64,000 bases of DNA from Chloroflexota bacterium (lineage in GTDB: Bacteria > Chloroflexota > Limnocylindria > P2-11E): assembly GCA_005882255.1 (NCBI GenBank), contig VBEZ01000166.1, positions 1-64,000 of the forward strand. The letters run 5' to 3'. Below, in pieces: positions 28,373-38,100 of this stretch (within the stretch, counting starts at the first letter, position 1; each line of letters begins with the position of its first letter). Made by a program: the position numbers and the translations under genes. The notes under the pieces were generated by a model. It was not told where the DNA came from. It saw only the letters and a list, made by a program, of their open reading frames with translations, and did no database searches.

Positions 28373-28693
28373 CTAGCTGCCGAGGTACGACACGACGCCG
28401 TAGCGCGACACCAGGAGCGGGATGTGTTGATGGCCGTCGCGGAGGCGCACCTCGAGCGTCACGCTGCCGAAGAACGTGTCGAGCTGGCGAGAACGGAAGT
28501 AGGCGCCGACGTCGAAGACCAGACGGTACGTTCCGGGCTCGTGCTCCTCGCCCAGCTTGGCCAGGCGGCCGTCGGTGCCCGTCGTGCCCTTCGCCGCGAG
28601 CGTACCGTCGCGATAGAGCGCGACCTCGACGCCGGCGGCCGGCACGCCGTTGGTCGTATCGAGCACGTGCGTGGAGAGCGTCGCGCGCGCCAT
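28373..28693 (-). CDS. uraH: 5-hydroxyisourate hydrolase (transthyretin-like)
   Basis: LSTHVLDTTNGVPAAGVEVALYRDG...GTYRLVFDVGAYF...HIPLLVSRYGVVSYLGS; the usual terminal YRGS is YLGS here. Confidence 0.94.
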   Translation of the reverse strand: MARATLSTHVLDTTNGVPAAGVEVALYRDGTLAAKGTTGTDGRLAKLGEEHEPGTYRLVFDVGAYFRSRQLDTFFGSVTLEVRLRDGHQHIPLLVSRYGVVSYLGS

Positions 28694-28716
28694 CGGGCGG
28701 GTATCGTACGCCCGCG
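28694..28716. promoter_or_regulatory. Symmetric divergent promoter between uraH and the DUF3830 gene, no room for leaders
   Basis: CATCGGGCGGGTATCGTACGCCCGCGATG: only 23 bp between start codons; TATCGT (+) and TACGAT (-) each 9 nt from its start codon; whole segment quasi-palindromic. Confidence 0.6.
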
Positions 28717-29130
28717 ATGAAGATGCTCCGCATCACTGCCGGCCCGTACACGTTCAAGGCGCGTTGGGAAGAGAAGGCGGCGCCGAAGACCGTCGCGGCG
28801 ATCCGACGGATGCTGCCTCTCCGGAGCAAGCTCGTGCACGTGCGCTGGAGCGGGGAGTCCACGTGGGTCCCGATGGGCGAGAAGCGCCTGGGCGTCGACT
28901 TCGAGAATCACACGAGTCATCCCGCGCCGGGGGAGATCCTCGTGTACCCCGGTGGCATCTCCGAAATGGAGATCCTCTTTCCATACGGCGCGTGCCTCTT
29001 CGCGAGCAAGGTCGGGCAGCTCGCGGGCAATCACTTCGCGACGGTGATCGAAGGCAACGAGAATCTCGCGGAGATCGGCCGCCTCACGCTCTGGGAGGGC
29101 GCGCAGGACTTCCTCATCGAAGAGGTCTAG
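28717..29130 (+). CDS. DUF3830 family (cyclophilin-like) protein in ureide catabolism cluster
   Basis: MKMLRITAGPYTFKARWEEKAAPKTVAAIRRMLPLRSKLVHVRWSGESTWVPMGE...HPAPGEILVYPGGISEMEILFPYG. Confidence 0.75.
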   Translation: MKMLRITAGPYTFKARWEEKAAPKTVAAIRRMLPLRSKLVHVRWSGESTWVPMGEKRLGVDFENHTSHPAPGEILVYPGGISEMEILFPYGACLFASKVGQLAGNHFATVIEGNENLAEIGRLTLWEGAQDFLIEEV

Positions 29131-29200
29131 GACGGCCACCGCAGATCTCGCGATCCGCGGTGGGCGCGTCGTCACCGAAGAAGGCGTTCGCGAGGCCGAT

Positions 29201-30508
29201 GTGCTCATCGCGGGCGGCCTCTTCGACGCCGTCGTCGACCCGGGCCACGGCAAAGCGTTCGACGAGATCGAGGCGCGCGGCCTGCATGTGTTCCCCGGCG
29301 TCGTCGACGCGCACGTCCACGTCAACGAGCCGGGCCGCGAGGAGTGGGAGGGCTGGCGCGCCGCCACGCGCGGGGCCGCGGCTGGGGGCGTGACGACGCT
29401 GGCCGACATGCCGCTCAACTCGCTACCGCCGACCGTCGACGAGGACGCGCTTCGCGCGAAGGAGTCGAGCGCCGCGCGGTCCGCGATCATCGACTACGCG
29501 CTGTGGGGCGGCCTCACCGGCCCGGATCAGATGTCGCTGCCGAGCCTCATGGTGCACGGCGTCGTTGGCCTGAAAGCATTCCTGTGTCCGAGCGGCGTCC
29601 CGGAGTTCCCGCATCTCGACGCGTCCACGCTCGGGCCCGCGCTCGCTGCGGCCGCAGCGGCCGGGCACCTGGTCGCGGTCCACGCCGAGGACGAGGCGCT
29701 CGTGCTCAAGGGGACCGAGCAGCTGCAGGCCATGAATCGCCGCGACCGGGCCGCCTGGCTCGAGTCCCGGCCGCCGGCGGCGGAGCGTCGCGCGATCGAG
29801 CGGCTCAGCGACGCCGCGCGCGAAACACGCGCACGCGTGCACGTCGTGCACGCGTCGAGCTCCGCGGCGGTGACCGCGGTGCATCGAGCGCGCGAGCGTG
29901 GCGCCGACATCACCGTAGAGACGTGCCCGCACTACCTCTTGTTCAGCGCCGAGGATGTCGACCGCATCGGACCGGCACTCAAGTGCGCACCGCCGATCCG
30001 TGACGCCACGTCCCGCGAGCGCCTGTGGCAGCACGTGCTATCCGGGGAGATCGATCTCGTCGCGTCCGATCACTCGCCCTGCACGGCCGACCTCAAGACA
30101 CGCGGCGACGACGACATCTGGGAGGCCTGGGGCGGTGTGACCGGGATCCAGTCGCTGCTTCCCGTCATGCTCAGCGATGGCGTGCACCGGCGTGGCCTGC
30201 GGCTCGCGGCGCTCGTGCGGCTCGTCTCGGGCGCGCCGGCGCGACTCCTCGGGCTGTGGCCGAAGAAGGGCGCGATCCGCGCCGGAGCGGACGCGGACGT
30301 CGCGCTCGTCGCGCTCGAGCGCGAATGGACGCTCGAAGCGGAGCAGCTCCAGGCGCGCAGCGGCGTCAGTCCGTACGTCGGGCGATCGTTCCGCGGAGCG
30401 GTCGTGCGCACGCTGGTGCGCGGCATCACGGTGTTCGACGACGGCGAATTCCCGGAAGACGCCGGGCGCAGCCGTGTCGGTCGCCTTGTGACGAGAATGG
30501 GAACGTGA
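29201..30508 (+). CDS. allB: Allantoinase; true start probably upstream of 29201
   Basis: HVFPGVVDAHVHVNEPGREEWEGWRAATRGAAAGGVTTLADMPLNSLPPTVD; ASDHSPCTADLK. In-frame upstream residues RTATADLAIRGGRVVTEEGVREAD match the expected amidohydrolase N-terminus but contain no ATG/GTG/TTG. Confidence 0.92.
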   Translation: MLIAGGLFDAVVDPGHGKAFDEIEARGLHVFPGVVDAHVHVNEPGREEWEGWRAATRGAAAGGVTTLADMPLNSLPPTVDEDALRAKESSAARSAIIDYALWGGLTGPDQMSLPSLMVHGVVGLKAFLCPSGVPEFPHLDASTLGPALAAAAAAGHLVAVHAEDEALVLKGTEQLQAMNRRDRAAWLESRPPAAERRAIERLSDAARETRARVHVVHASSSAAVTAVHRARERGADITVETCPHYLLFSAEDVDRIGPALKCAPPIRDATSRERLWQHVLSGEIDLVASDHSPCTADLKTRGDDDIWEAWGGVTGIQSLLPVMLSDGVHRRGLRLAALVRLVSGAPARLLGLWPKKGAIRAGADADVALVALEREWTLEAEQLQARSGVSPYVGRSFRGAVVRTLVRGITVFDDGEFPEDAGRSRVGRLVTRMGT

Positions 30509-31749
30509 GGACCGCGGAGTTGGTCGCGATCGATGAACGGCGATTGCTGCGCCGTCTCGACGAGCTCGCGCAACGCGGAGCGCTACCCGGCGGCGGACTC
30601 TACCGCGCGCTGTACACGCCCGCGTGGGTCTCCGCGACCGAGCTCGTCTCGGGCTGGATGAAAGAGGCGGGCCTGCTCGTGCGCCGCGACGCCGTCGGCA
30701 ATGTCTGGGGACGCGTCGAAGGCTCGCGCGGCGGTCGCGCGATCGTGACCGGCTCGCACATCGACACGGTGCGCGGCGGCGGCGCCCTCGACGGAGCGCT
30801 CGGCGTCGTCGCCGCGGTCGAGGCGGTCGCCAGCCTGGTCTCGCAGCTCGGTCGGCCGCTACGCATCCTCGAGGCGGTCGCCATCTGTGAGGAGGAGGGC
30901 AGCCGCTTCAACACGAACTTCTGGGGCGCGCGCGCGATCGCCGACCGCATCGAGCCCGACGAAGCCTCGCGCGCACGCGACGCCGACGGCGTCACGCTGG
31001 CCGACGCGATGCGTGGCGTGGGTCTCGATCCCGCGAACGTCGCTCAGGCGATCCGCCGCGACATCGACACGTTCGTCGAGCTGCACGTCGAGCAGGGCCC
31101 GATCCTCGAGGAGGAGGGCCCGCGTCTCGGCGTCGTACGGACGATCGTGGGCACCGCGCATCTCGAGGTGGTCGTCCGCGGGCAGCCGGATCACGCCGGC
31201 GCTACCGCCATGGATCGCCGGCGCGATGCGCTTCTCGGCGCGTCAGCCATGATGCTCGCGATCGCCGACGTGGCGCGCGAGATGGGCCCGCCCGCGGTCG
31301 CGACCGTCGGAACGATCGCCGTCGAGCCCGCGCAGGTGAACGTCGTGCCGGGTCTGGCGCGCTTCACCGTTGACGCGCGCCATAGCGACAACGCGCAGCG
31401 GACGCTGCTCGTCGCGGACATCACGAGGGTGTGCAAGGTCGCTGGTCGGGAGCGCGACCTCTCGGTCGACGTGCGCACGCTCCGCGACCGACCGGCGGTC
31501 CAGCTGAACGAGCGCGCCGCCGACGTCGCCCGGCGGGCGTGCCTCGCGTGCGGCGTCGCGCCGCGTGACATGACGAGCGGCGCCGGTCATGACGCGCAGG
31601 TGCTCAGCGCCGCCGCGCACGCCGCGATGATCTTCGTCCCGAGCATCGGTGGTCGTTCGCACTGCCCGGAGGAGGCGACTGCGGCCGAGGACGTCATCCT
31701 CGGAACGCGAGCGCTCGCGGCCGCGCTGCGCGATCTGGCGTACTCGTAA
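30505..31749 (+). CDS. allC: Allantoate amidohydrolase / M20-family N-carbamoyl amino-acid hydrolase-like
   Basis: GSHIDTVRGGGALDGALGVVAAVEAV, EEEGSRFNTNFWGARA, ELHVEQGPILEEEG, GQPDHAGATAMDRRRDAL, SGAGHDAQVLS; GTGA overlap with allantoinase. Confidence 0.9.
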   Translation: MRTAELVAIDERRLLRRLDELAQRGALPGGGLYRALYTPAWVSATELVSGWMKEAGLLVRRDAVGNVWGRVEGSRGGRAIVTGSHIDTVRGGGALDGALGVVAAVEAVASLVSQLGRPLRILEAVAICEEEGSRFNTNFWGARAIADRIEPDEASRARDADGVTLADAMRGVGLDPANVAQAIRRDIDTFVELHVEQGPILEEEGPRLGVVRTIVGTAHLEVVVRGQPDHAGATAMDRRRDALLGASAMMLAIADVAREMGPPAVATVGTIAVEPAQVNVVPGLARFTVDARHSDNAQRTLLVADITRVCKVAGRERDLSVDVRTLRDRPAVQLNERAADVARRACLACGVAPRDMTSGAGHDAQVLSAAAHAAMIFVPSIGGRSHCPEEATAAEDVILGTRALAAALRDLAYS

Positions 31750-31912
31750 TGTCGCGGCCCCGGGCGGCCAACTCTCTCGCTCGCTGCTGGCTACTGCGCC
31801 GTCGCGAAGCGAAACGGCAAGCAGCCGGCGAAGGCGAACGCCGAGCCGTAGGCCGGCCCGCCGGCTGGGCGCAGACGCTCGCTCGAGAAGTTGCCGCCCC
31901 CGGGACGCGACA
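31750..31912. repeat. Quasi-palindromic dispersed element, copy A
   Basis: Arms TGTCGCGGCCCCGGGCGGCCAACT / AGTTGCCGCCCCCGGGACGCGACA; core segments CTCTCGCTCGCTGCTGGCTAC (31774-31794) and GCCGGCTGGGCGCAGACGCTCGCTCGAG (31860-31887), both identical in copy B at 43.3 kb. Confidence 0.8.
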
Positions 31913-31915
31913 CTA

Positions 31916-33238
31916 ATGGCGATCCTGCTGCGCGGCGGAACGCTCCTCCCGATGGCCGACGGCGGTCGCGCGATCGCCGGGGACGTGCTCGTGAGCGGCG
32001 CGCGTATCGCGCAGATCGGCACGGTCGAGCAGACGCCACCGGACACGGAGATCGTCGACTGCTCGGGCTGCTATCTCCTGCCCGGGCTGGTGCAGACGCA
32101 CGTGCACCTGGTGCAGACGATCTTCCGCGGCCTCGCGGAAGACCTCGGACTCCTCGATTGGCTGCGCCGCTTCATCTGGCCGCTCGAGGCCGCGCACGAC
32201 GAGGCGTCGGTGCGCGCGTGCGTGCGTCTCGGCCTCGGCGAGCTCATCACCACCGGGACGACGACGATCCTCGACATGGGCACAACGCGCTGGGGCGACG
32301 TCGTCGCGGAGGAGCTGGTGCGGTCGGGCATCCGCGCGCGGTTCGGTCAGGCGATGATGGACACTGGAGAAAACGTTCCGGCCGACCTGGTCGAGAGCAC
32401 GCGCGACTCGCTCGACGCGAGCGCGGGTCTGGTGAAGCGCTGGAGCAAAGCCGGCGCCGGCCGCATCGCCTACGCGTACGCGCCACGCTTCGCGCTCTCG
32501 TGCACGCGCGAGCTACTCGAGGCGGTCGGCATGCTCGCCAAGCTGAGCGAGACGCTCGTGCACACGCACTCGAACGAGAGCGCAGAGGAGCGCTCCGCGG
32601 TGCAGGGCGTGACGGGGATGTCGCCGATCGGCTACCTCGCGCAGGTCGGCATCGCGACGCCGCGGACCGTGATCGCGCACGGCGTTCACGTCGATGACGC
32701 GGAGCTGCAGATCCTCCGCGAGAGCGGAAGCGCGGTGACCCATTGCCCGTCATCGAACCTCAAGCTCGGCTCGGGCGTCGCTGACGTCGTCCGCCTGCGG
32801 CAGGCACGCGTGATCGTCGGCATCGGCGCCGATGGCGCGGCCTGCAACAACGAGCTCGATGGGTTCGAGGAAGTTCGCCTCGCCACCCTCCTCGCCCGCA
32901 CGCTGCGCGGGCAGGGCGCGCTCACCGCCGCCGACGCGCTCGGTATGGCGACGCGCGAGGGAGCGCGGGCGCTGCACCTCGAGGCGGAGACCGGCACGCT
33001 GGAGGTCGGCCGGCGCGCCGACATCGTCGTGATCGACAGCGAGCGGCTCGCGGGGCCCGGCGGTGATCCCGTTGCGCGGATCGTGTTCGGCGGCGGTTCG
33101 CGCGGAGTACGCGACGTCCTCGTCGACGGCACGCTGCTCGTCCGCGGTGGTGTGCCACTCCTCTTCGATCCGGGTGAGGTCCGCGCGAAGGCCGCCGAGG
33201 TCTTGCCCGCCCTGCTCGGGCGCGCGCAGGTCGCCTAG
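31916..33238 (+). CDS. Amidohydrolase (guanine/8-oxoguanine deaminase or MtaD/TrzN-like)
   Basis: LLPGLVQTHVHLVQTIFRGLAEDLGLLDWLRRFIWPLEAAHDEASV, HTHSNESAEE, HCPSSNLKLGSGVADV, GIGADGAACNNELDGFEE. Confidence 0.85.
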   Translation: MAILLRGGTLLPMADGGRAIAGDVLVSGARIAQIGTVEQTPPDTEIVDCSGCYLLPGLVQTHVHLVQTIFRGLAEDLGLLDWLRRFIWPLEAAHDEASVRACVRLGLGELITTGTTTILDMGTTRWGDVVAEELVRSGIRARFGQAMMDTGENVPADLVESTRDSLDASAGLVKRWSKAGAGRIAYAYAPRFALSCTRELLEAVGMLAKLSETLVHTHSNESAEERSAVQGVTGMSPIGYLAQVGIATPRTVIAHGVHVDDAELQILRESGSAVTHCPSSNLKLGSGVADVVRLRQARVIVGIGADGAACNNELDGFEEVRLATLLARTLRGQGALTAADALGMATREGARALHLEAETGTLEVGRRADIVVIDSERLAGPGGDPVARIVFGGGSRGVRDVLVDGTLLVRGGVPLLFDPGEVRAKAAEVLPALLGRAQVA

Positions 33239-33633
33239 ACCGCGGCGACTCCATGCGTGGCGGCGGCGACGCGGTGGAGGAGCTGCGTGAACTCGAACGG
33301 CTTCGGGAGCGTCGCGTGCACGCCCGGAAGCTCGGTCCGCCTCGGCGCGACCGCGGACACCACGATCACCGGCGGATGGTCGCCGGGAAGATCGCGGAGC
33401 CGCGCGTAGAACTCGTAGCCGTCCATCACTGGCATCATGAGATCCAGCAGGATGACGTCGGGATCCCAGGACAACCAGCGCAGCGCGTCGCTGCCGTCGG
33501 TGGCGCAGGCGCACTCGTAGCCTTCTTCACGCAGGAGGATGGCGTAGAAGTCGCGAAGGTCCGCGACATCCTCGACGATCAGCACCCGAACGGGCCCCGC
33601 TCGGCTCCGCATCGCCGCATGATGGTCCTTCAC
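33235..33633 (-). CDS. Response regulator receiver-domain protein
   Basis: VLIVEDVADLRDFYAILLREEGYECACATDGSDALRWLSWDPDVILLDLMMPVMDGYEFYARLRDL. Confidence 0.92.
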   Translation of the reverse strand: MKDHHAAMRSRAGPVRVLIVEDVADLRDFYAILLREEGYECACATDGSDALRWLSWDPDVILLDLMMPVMDGYEFYARLRDLPGDHPPVIVVSAVAPRRTELPGVHATLPKPFEFTQLLHRVAAATHGVAAV

Positions 33634-33684
33634 GCCGCCAATAGATAGCGACGAGTTAGAGGCGACTCGCGCATGACCGCTGGC

Positions 33685-34812
33685 TCACTCAACCGTAGGA
33701 CGGGCAAACGCACGCAGCGCGAGAACGCTGTACGCCACGATCGGCCGCGAATAGCCCTTGAGGACAAGCTCTCCGACACTCTCTGACTCGACGGCACTCT
33801 CGATCGCGGCGAAGACGCGCTGGCTCACGAGGATCTGGCCCGGCTTCGCTTCGGCGGAGAGGCGCTGCGCGAGGTTCGTTACATTCCCGACCGCGCCGTA
33901 GTCGTAGCGGCCCTCGAAACCGATCCGGCCCAGCGTCGCGTGACCCATCGCGATCCCTGCGCCGAATCCGAGCTGGTGCCCGCGCTTCTGCCACTTCTCC
34001 AGCTGCTCGGCCATCCGCTCGCGTACGCCGATCGCCGTGCGCACCGCGCGCACCGCATGGTCGTCCTGCGAGACCGGATCGTTGAACCAGACCATCACGC
34101 CGTCACCCGCGAAGTGTTCGAGCGTGCCCTCGTGACGGAACACCGCGGCGCCTACGGCGGCGTGATAATCGCGAAGCACCGCGAGCGATTCCTCCGGCTC
34201 CGCCGTCTCCGAGAACGCGGTGAAACCGCGCAGATCGCAGAAGAGCACGCTGATCTCGCGTCGGTGCGGCTGAAGCAGCGACTCCTCCGACAGGACAAGT
34301 TCGGCGATCTGCGGCGAGAGGAATCGTCGCAGGCGGTTGACGCGCTCGATCTCCTCGACCTGATCCCGCACGCGACCCTCGAGGGTCTGGTTCCACTCCG
34401 CGAGCTCCAGCGATTGCTGCTTGATGGTGTCGTGGTAATCCTTGAGACGCAGCAGCGAGCGCACGCGCGCGAGCAGCTCGAGCTGATTGAACGGTTTGGC
34501 GATGAAGTCGTCCGCGCCCGCCTCCAGCGCCTGCACGCGCTCGTGATCACCGCTCGCGGTGATCATCACGATCGGCAGGAAGCGCGTCGCCGGATCGTCG
34601 CGGAGACGCCGGCACACGTCATAGCCATTCAGATCGGGCATCACGATGTCGAGCAGCACGAGGTCAGGGTGCTCCCGCTGGACCGCGTCGAGCCCAGCCG
34701 TGCCGGACTGGGCGGTGACGAGCTGGTACCCACGGGGGGTCAGGATCGCCTCGAGCAGCCGAAGGTTCTCGGGGGTGTCGTCGACGGCAAGGATCTTCTG
34801 AAGTCTCTTCAT
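33685..34812 (-). CDS. Receiver domain - class III adenylate/guanylate cyclase fusion
   Basis: ILAVDDTPENLRLLEAIL...DLVLLDIVMPDLNGYDVCRRLR...ISVLFCDLRGFTAFSE...EGTLEHFAGDGVMVWFNDP...GRIGFEGRYDYGAVGNVTNLAQRL. Confidence 0.93.
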   Translation of the reverse strand: MKRLQKILAVDDTPENLRLLEAILTPRGYQLVTAQSGTAGLDAVQREHPDLVLLDIVMPDLNGYDVCRRLRDDPATRFLPIVMITASGDHERVQALEAGADDFIAKPFNQLELLARVRSLLRLKDYHDTIKQQSLELAEWNQTLEGRVRDQVEEIERVNRLRRFLSPQIAELVLSEESLLQPHRREISVLFCDLRGFTAFSETAEPEESLAVLRDYHAAVGAAVFRHEGTLEHFAGDGVMVWFNDPVSQDDHAVRAVRTAIGVRERMAEQLEKWQKRGHQLGFGAGIAMGHATLGRIGFEGRYDYGAVGNVTNLAQRLSAEAKPGQILVSQRVFAAIESAVESESVGELVLKGYSRPIVAYSVLALRAFARPTVE

Positions 34813-35186
34813 TTGCGGCCCACTCTGATGTGACCGCGGATCAGCTCCGGAAACGTCTTCACATCGATGGGCTTGGTGATGAAGCCGTCGAACCCCGCCC
34901 CCTCGAAGCGCTCGCGGTCCTCTCTCATCACCGACGCCGTCATCGCGACGACCGGTATCGCCGCGGTCACCGGGTCGGCGCGCAGCCGCCGTAGCGCGCT
35001 GACGCCGTCCATCCCGGGCAGCTGGATGTCCATCAGGATCAGGTGCGGCTGGTGCGCGATCGCCAGCGGTATCCCGTCCTCGGCGCTCGTCGCCTCGATG
35101 GTGTCGAAGCCGTGATAACGGAGGAGGTCTCGGGCGAGCTTCAGGTTCTTGTCGTTGTCCTCGACGATGAGCACCAGGTCTTTCAT
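34809..35186 (-). CDS. Response regulator receiver-domain protein
   Basis: [69 protein letters not shown]. Confidence 0.93.
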   Translation of the reverse strand: MKDLVLIVEDNDKNLKLARDLLRYHGFDTIEATSAEDGIPLAIAHQPHLILMDIQLPGMDGVSALRRLRADPVTAAIPVVAMTASVMREDRERFEGAGFDGFITKPIDVKTFPELIRGHIRVGRK

Positions 35187-38100
35187 GCGTGCACCGCGGC
35201 CGCGCGCCGGACGGGCAGGGTGAATCCAAAGGTGCTGCCTCCGCCTGGGGTGCTCTGGAGCCAGATGCGGCCGCCGTGAAGCTCGACGAAGCGCTTCGTC
35301 AGTGTCAACCCGAGGCCGGTGCCCTCGCGGGATCGCTCGCGCCCGACCTGGCGGAACTCTTCGAAGATGCGCTCCTGGTCCTCGCCGGCGATGCCGATGC
35401 CGGTATCGCTCACCTCGACGCGAACGTCGCCGTTTTCGGTGCGCACGCTAACGCCGACGCGACCGCCGTCCGGCGTGAACTTCACCGCGTTGCTCAGCAG
35501 GTTGTAGAGGATCTGCTTCACCTTGCGCTCATCCGCCTCGATCGTGCCGACGTCGGACGCCACGGTCGTGCTGAGCTGGATCCCGTGCCGGGCCGCCCGG
35601 TCCCGGACGATCGTGAGCCCGCTCTCGAGCGCGTCGCGAAGCGCGAACGTCGAGACCTCGAGGTCCATGCGCCCGGCCTCGATCTTCGAGAGGTCGAGGA
35701 TGTCATTGATCAGAGACAACAGGTGCTGGCCCGAGCCGAGGACGTCGGCGAGGTACTCGCGCTGCTTCTCGTTGACCTCGCCGAAGATGCCCTGCAGCAG
35801 CACCTCGGAGAAGCCGATGATCGCATTCAGCGGCGTCCGCAGCTCGTGCGACATGTTGGCGAGGAACTCGCTCTTGTGGCGGTTCGCCACCTCGAGCTGC
35901 CGGCTCTTGTCTTGGATCTCGTTGAACAGCCGGACGTTCTGGATCGCGATCGCGGCCTGGTCGGCGAACGTCTCCACGACTTTCACCTCGCGGTCCGAGA
36001 AGCGGCGAACGGTGCGGCGCGCGACGAGGATCACGCCGATCGCCTCGCCCTCCACGAGCAGCGGCACAGCCAGCACGGTTCGTGACCCGGTGGCCTTCGG
36101 TACCCGCGACTCCTCGAACAGCTCTTTGTCGAGCGTGATGTCCTCGAGGTGGATCGTGCGGCGATCGGCGTACGCGCGTCCAGCGATGCTCGTGCCCATG
36201 ACCGTGAACCGGTCGACACTACGGATCCCAGCGAGGCTCGCGAACACGCTCCGATCGCCGTCGCTCGCGTAACGGGCTCCACCCACGATCTGGTCGCCGT
36301 CGCGCCTGATCATCCAGGCCAGGTCCGCGTCGGCCAGCCGCGCGGCGTTTTCGACCACCGTATCGAGGATCGGGTCCAGCTCGAATGCGGAGCGGCTGAT
36401 CGTCTTGAGCACCTCGCCGACCGCGGTCTGCTGCCCTAAGGCCTCCTTCGTCTCGTTGAACAGGCGCACGTTCTCGATCGCGATCGCGGCCTGGTCGGCG
36501 AAGGTTTGGATCAGCTCGATCTCGCGGTCGCTGTAAGGTCGGACCGCGTAGCGGGCGAGGACCATGCCGCCAATGCTGTGACCTTCGCGAAGCATCGGAA
36601 CTCCGACGACCGTCCGCGACTGGGTGAGCCGAGCCACGAGCGATCCCTTGAGCCGCGGGTCCTCCTTCACGTCCGGGACGTGCATGGTCCGGCCCTCGCC
36701 GAGCGTGACGCCCATCACGCCGCCGCCGATCCCTACCGGGACCCACCCACCACCCAGATGACCCCCGCGTCTCTGCTTGGCGAGCTCCTCGCGAACGTGC
36801 TGAGGGAATGCCGTGCTGTACGCGACCGTCATGAACTGGTCGCCCTCGGCGCGCGACAACCAGCCGATGTCCGCGCCAACGAGTCGCACGGCGTTGTTGA
36901 GCACGATGTCGAGGACCGGTTGGAGGTCGAACACCGAGCGGCTGATCGTCTTCAGCACTTCGGCCACCGCGGTCTGCCGCTCGAGCGCTTCCCTCGTCTC
37001 ATTGAAGAGACGCACGTTCTCGATCGCGATGGCGGCCTGATCCGCGAACGTGCGCAGGAGCTCTATCTGCCCGTCGGTGAACGGCTTCACCGTCGTGCGC
37101 CGGAGTGCGATCGCTCCGAGCGCGACGCCTTCTCGGAACATCGGTGCCGCCAGGACCGTCCGCTGTCCCACCTCACGCGCGCGACGAACCCCGGTCGGGT
37201 ACTCCTCTTCGGTCTCGGCCAGCATGTCCTCGACATGCACCATGCGGCGCTCGACGATCGCTCGCCCGCGTACGGAACCTCGATCCACCGGCCAGGGCGA
37301 CAATGCGCCGCTCATCGGTCCGTAGTGGGCGACCTGCTCGAGGAGGCCATCCGCGCGCACCAACGCGACGCCGCAGTCCTCAGCGGCGCAGAAGCGCGCC
37401 GCGTTCCGAGCGATCGCGTCGAGCACTGGCTGACGATCGGCCGGGGAGCTTGCCATCGTGCGCAGCACGTCACCGAGCGCGGTCTGCCTCTCGAGCGCCT
37501 CCTTCGTCTCGTTGAATAGCCTGGTGTTGTCGATCGCGATGACCGCCTGATCGGCGAAGGTGCTCATGAGGTCGATCTGCTTCTTTGTGAACGCGATGGG
37601 TGCGCTCCGCCACAGGCCGATCAGCCCGATCAGCTCGCCCTTGCTGAACATCGGAACGTTCAGCATCGCGCGGTATCCGACCAGCCGCTGCCCCGCGCTA
37701 TAGGTGTACTCGTGGTCCGCGAGCACGTCGGGGATCTGGACCGCGCGACGCTCGGCGACGACCCGACCACTGAGCGAGCCGCGGTGAGGCGCCACCGGGA
37801 CCGGGTCGGAATTCGTGTACTCCACGAACGCCGCGGGGACTTTGTATCCCGCCCGGAGCTTGAAGAAACCCCCCTCGACGACATAGATGAACGCCATGTC
37901 CGCCTCACAGAGCCGCGCACCACTCTCCACGATGGCGTCCAAAGTCGGCTGCTGGTCCGCGGGGGAGCGGCTGATCACGTTCAAGATGGCACTCGTTGCG
38001 GTCTGTCGCTCCAGCGCCTCCTTGGTCTCGTTGAAGAGGCGCACGTTCTCCATCGCGATCGCGGCTTGGTCGGCAAACGTCTCGATCATCTGGAGCTCGC

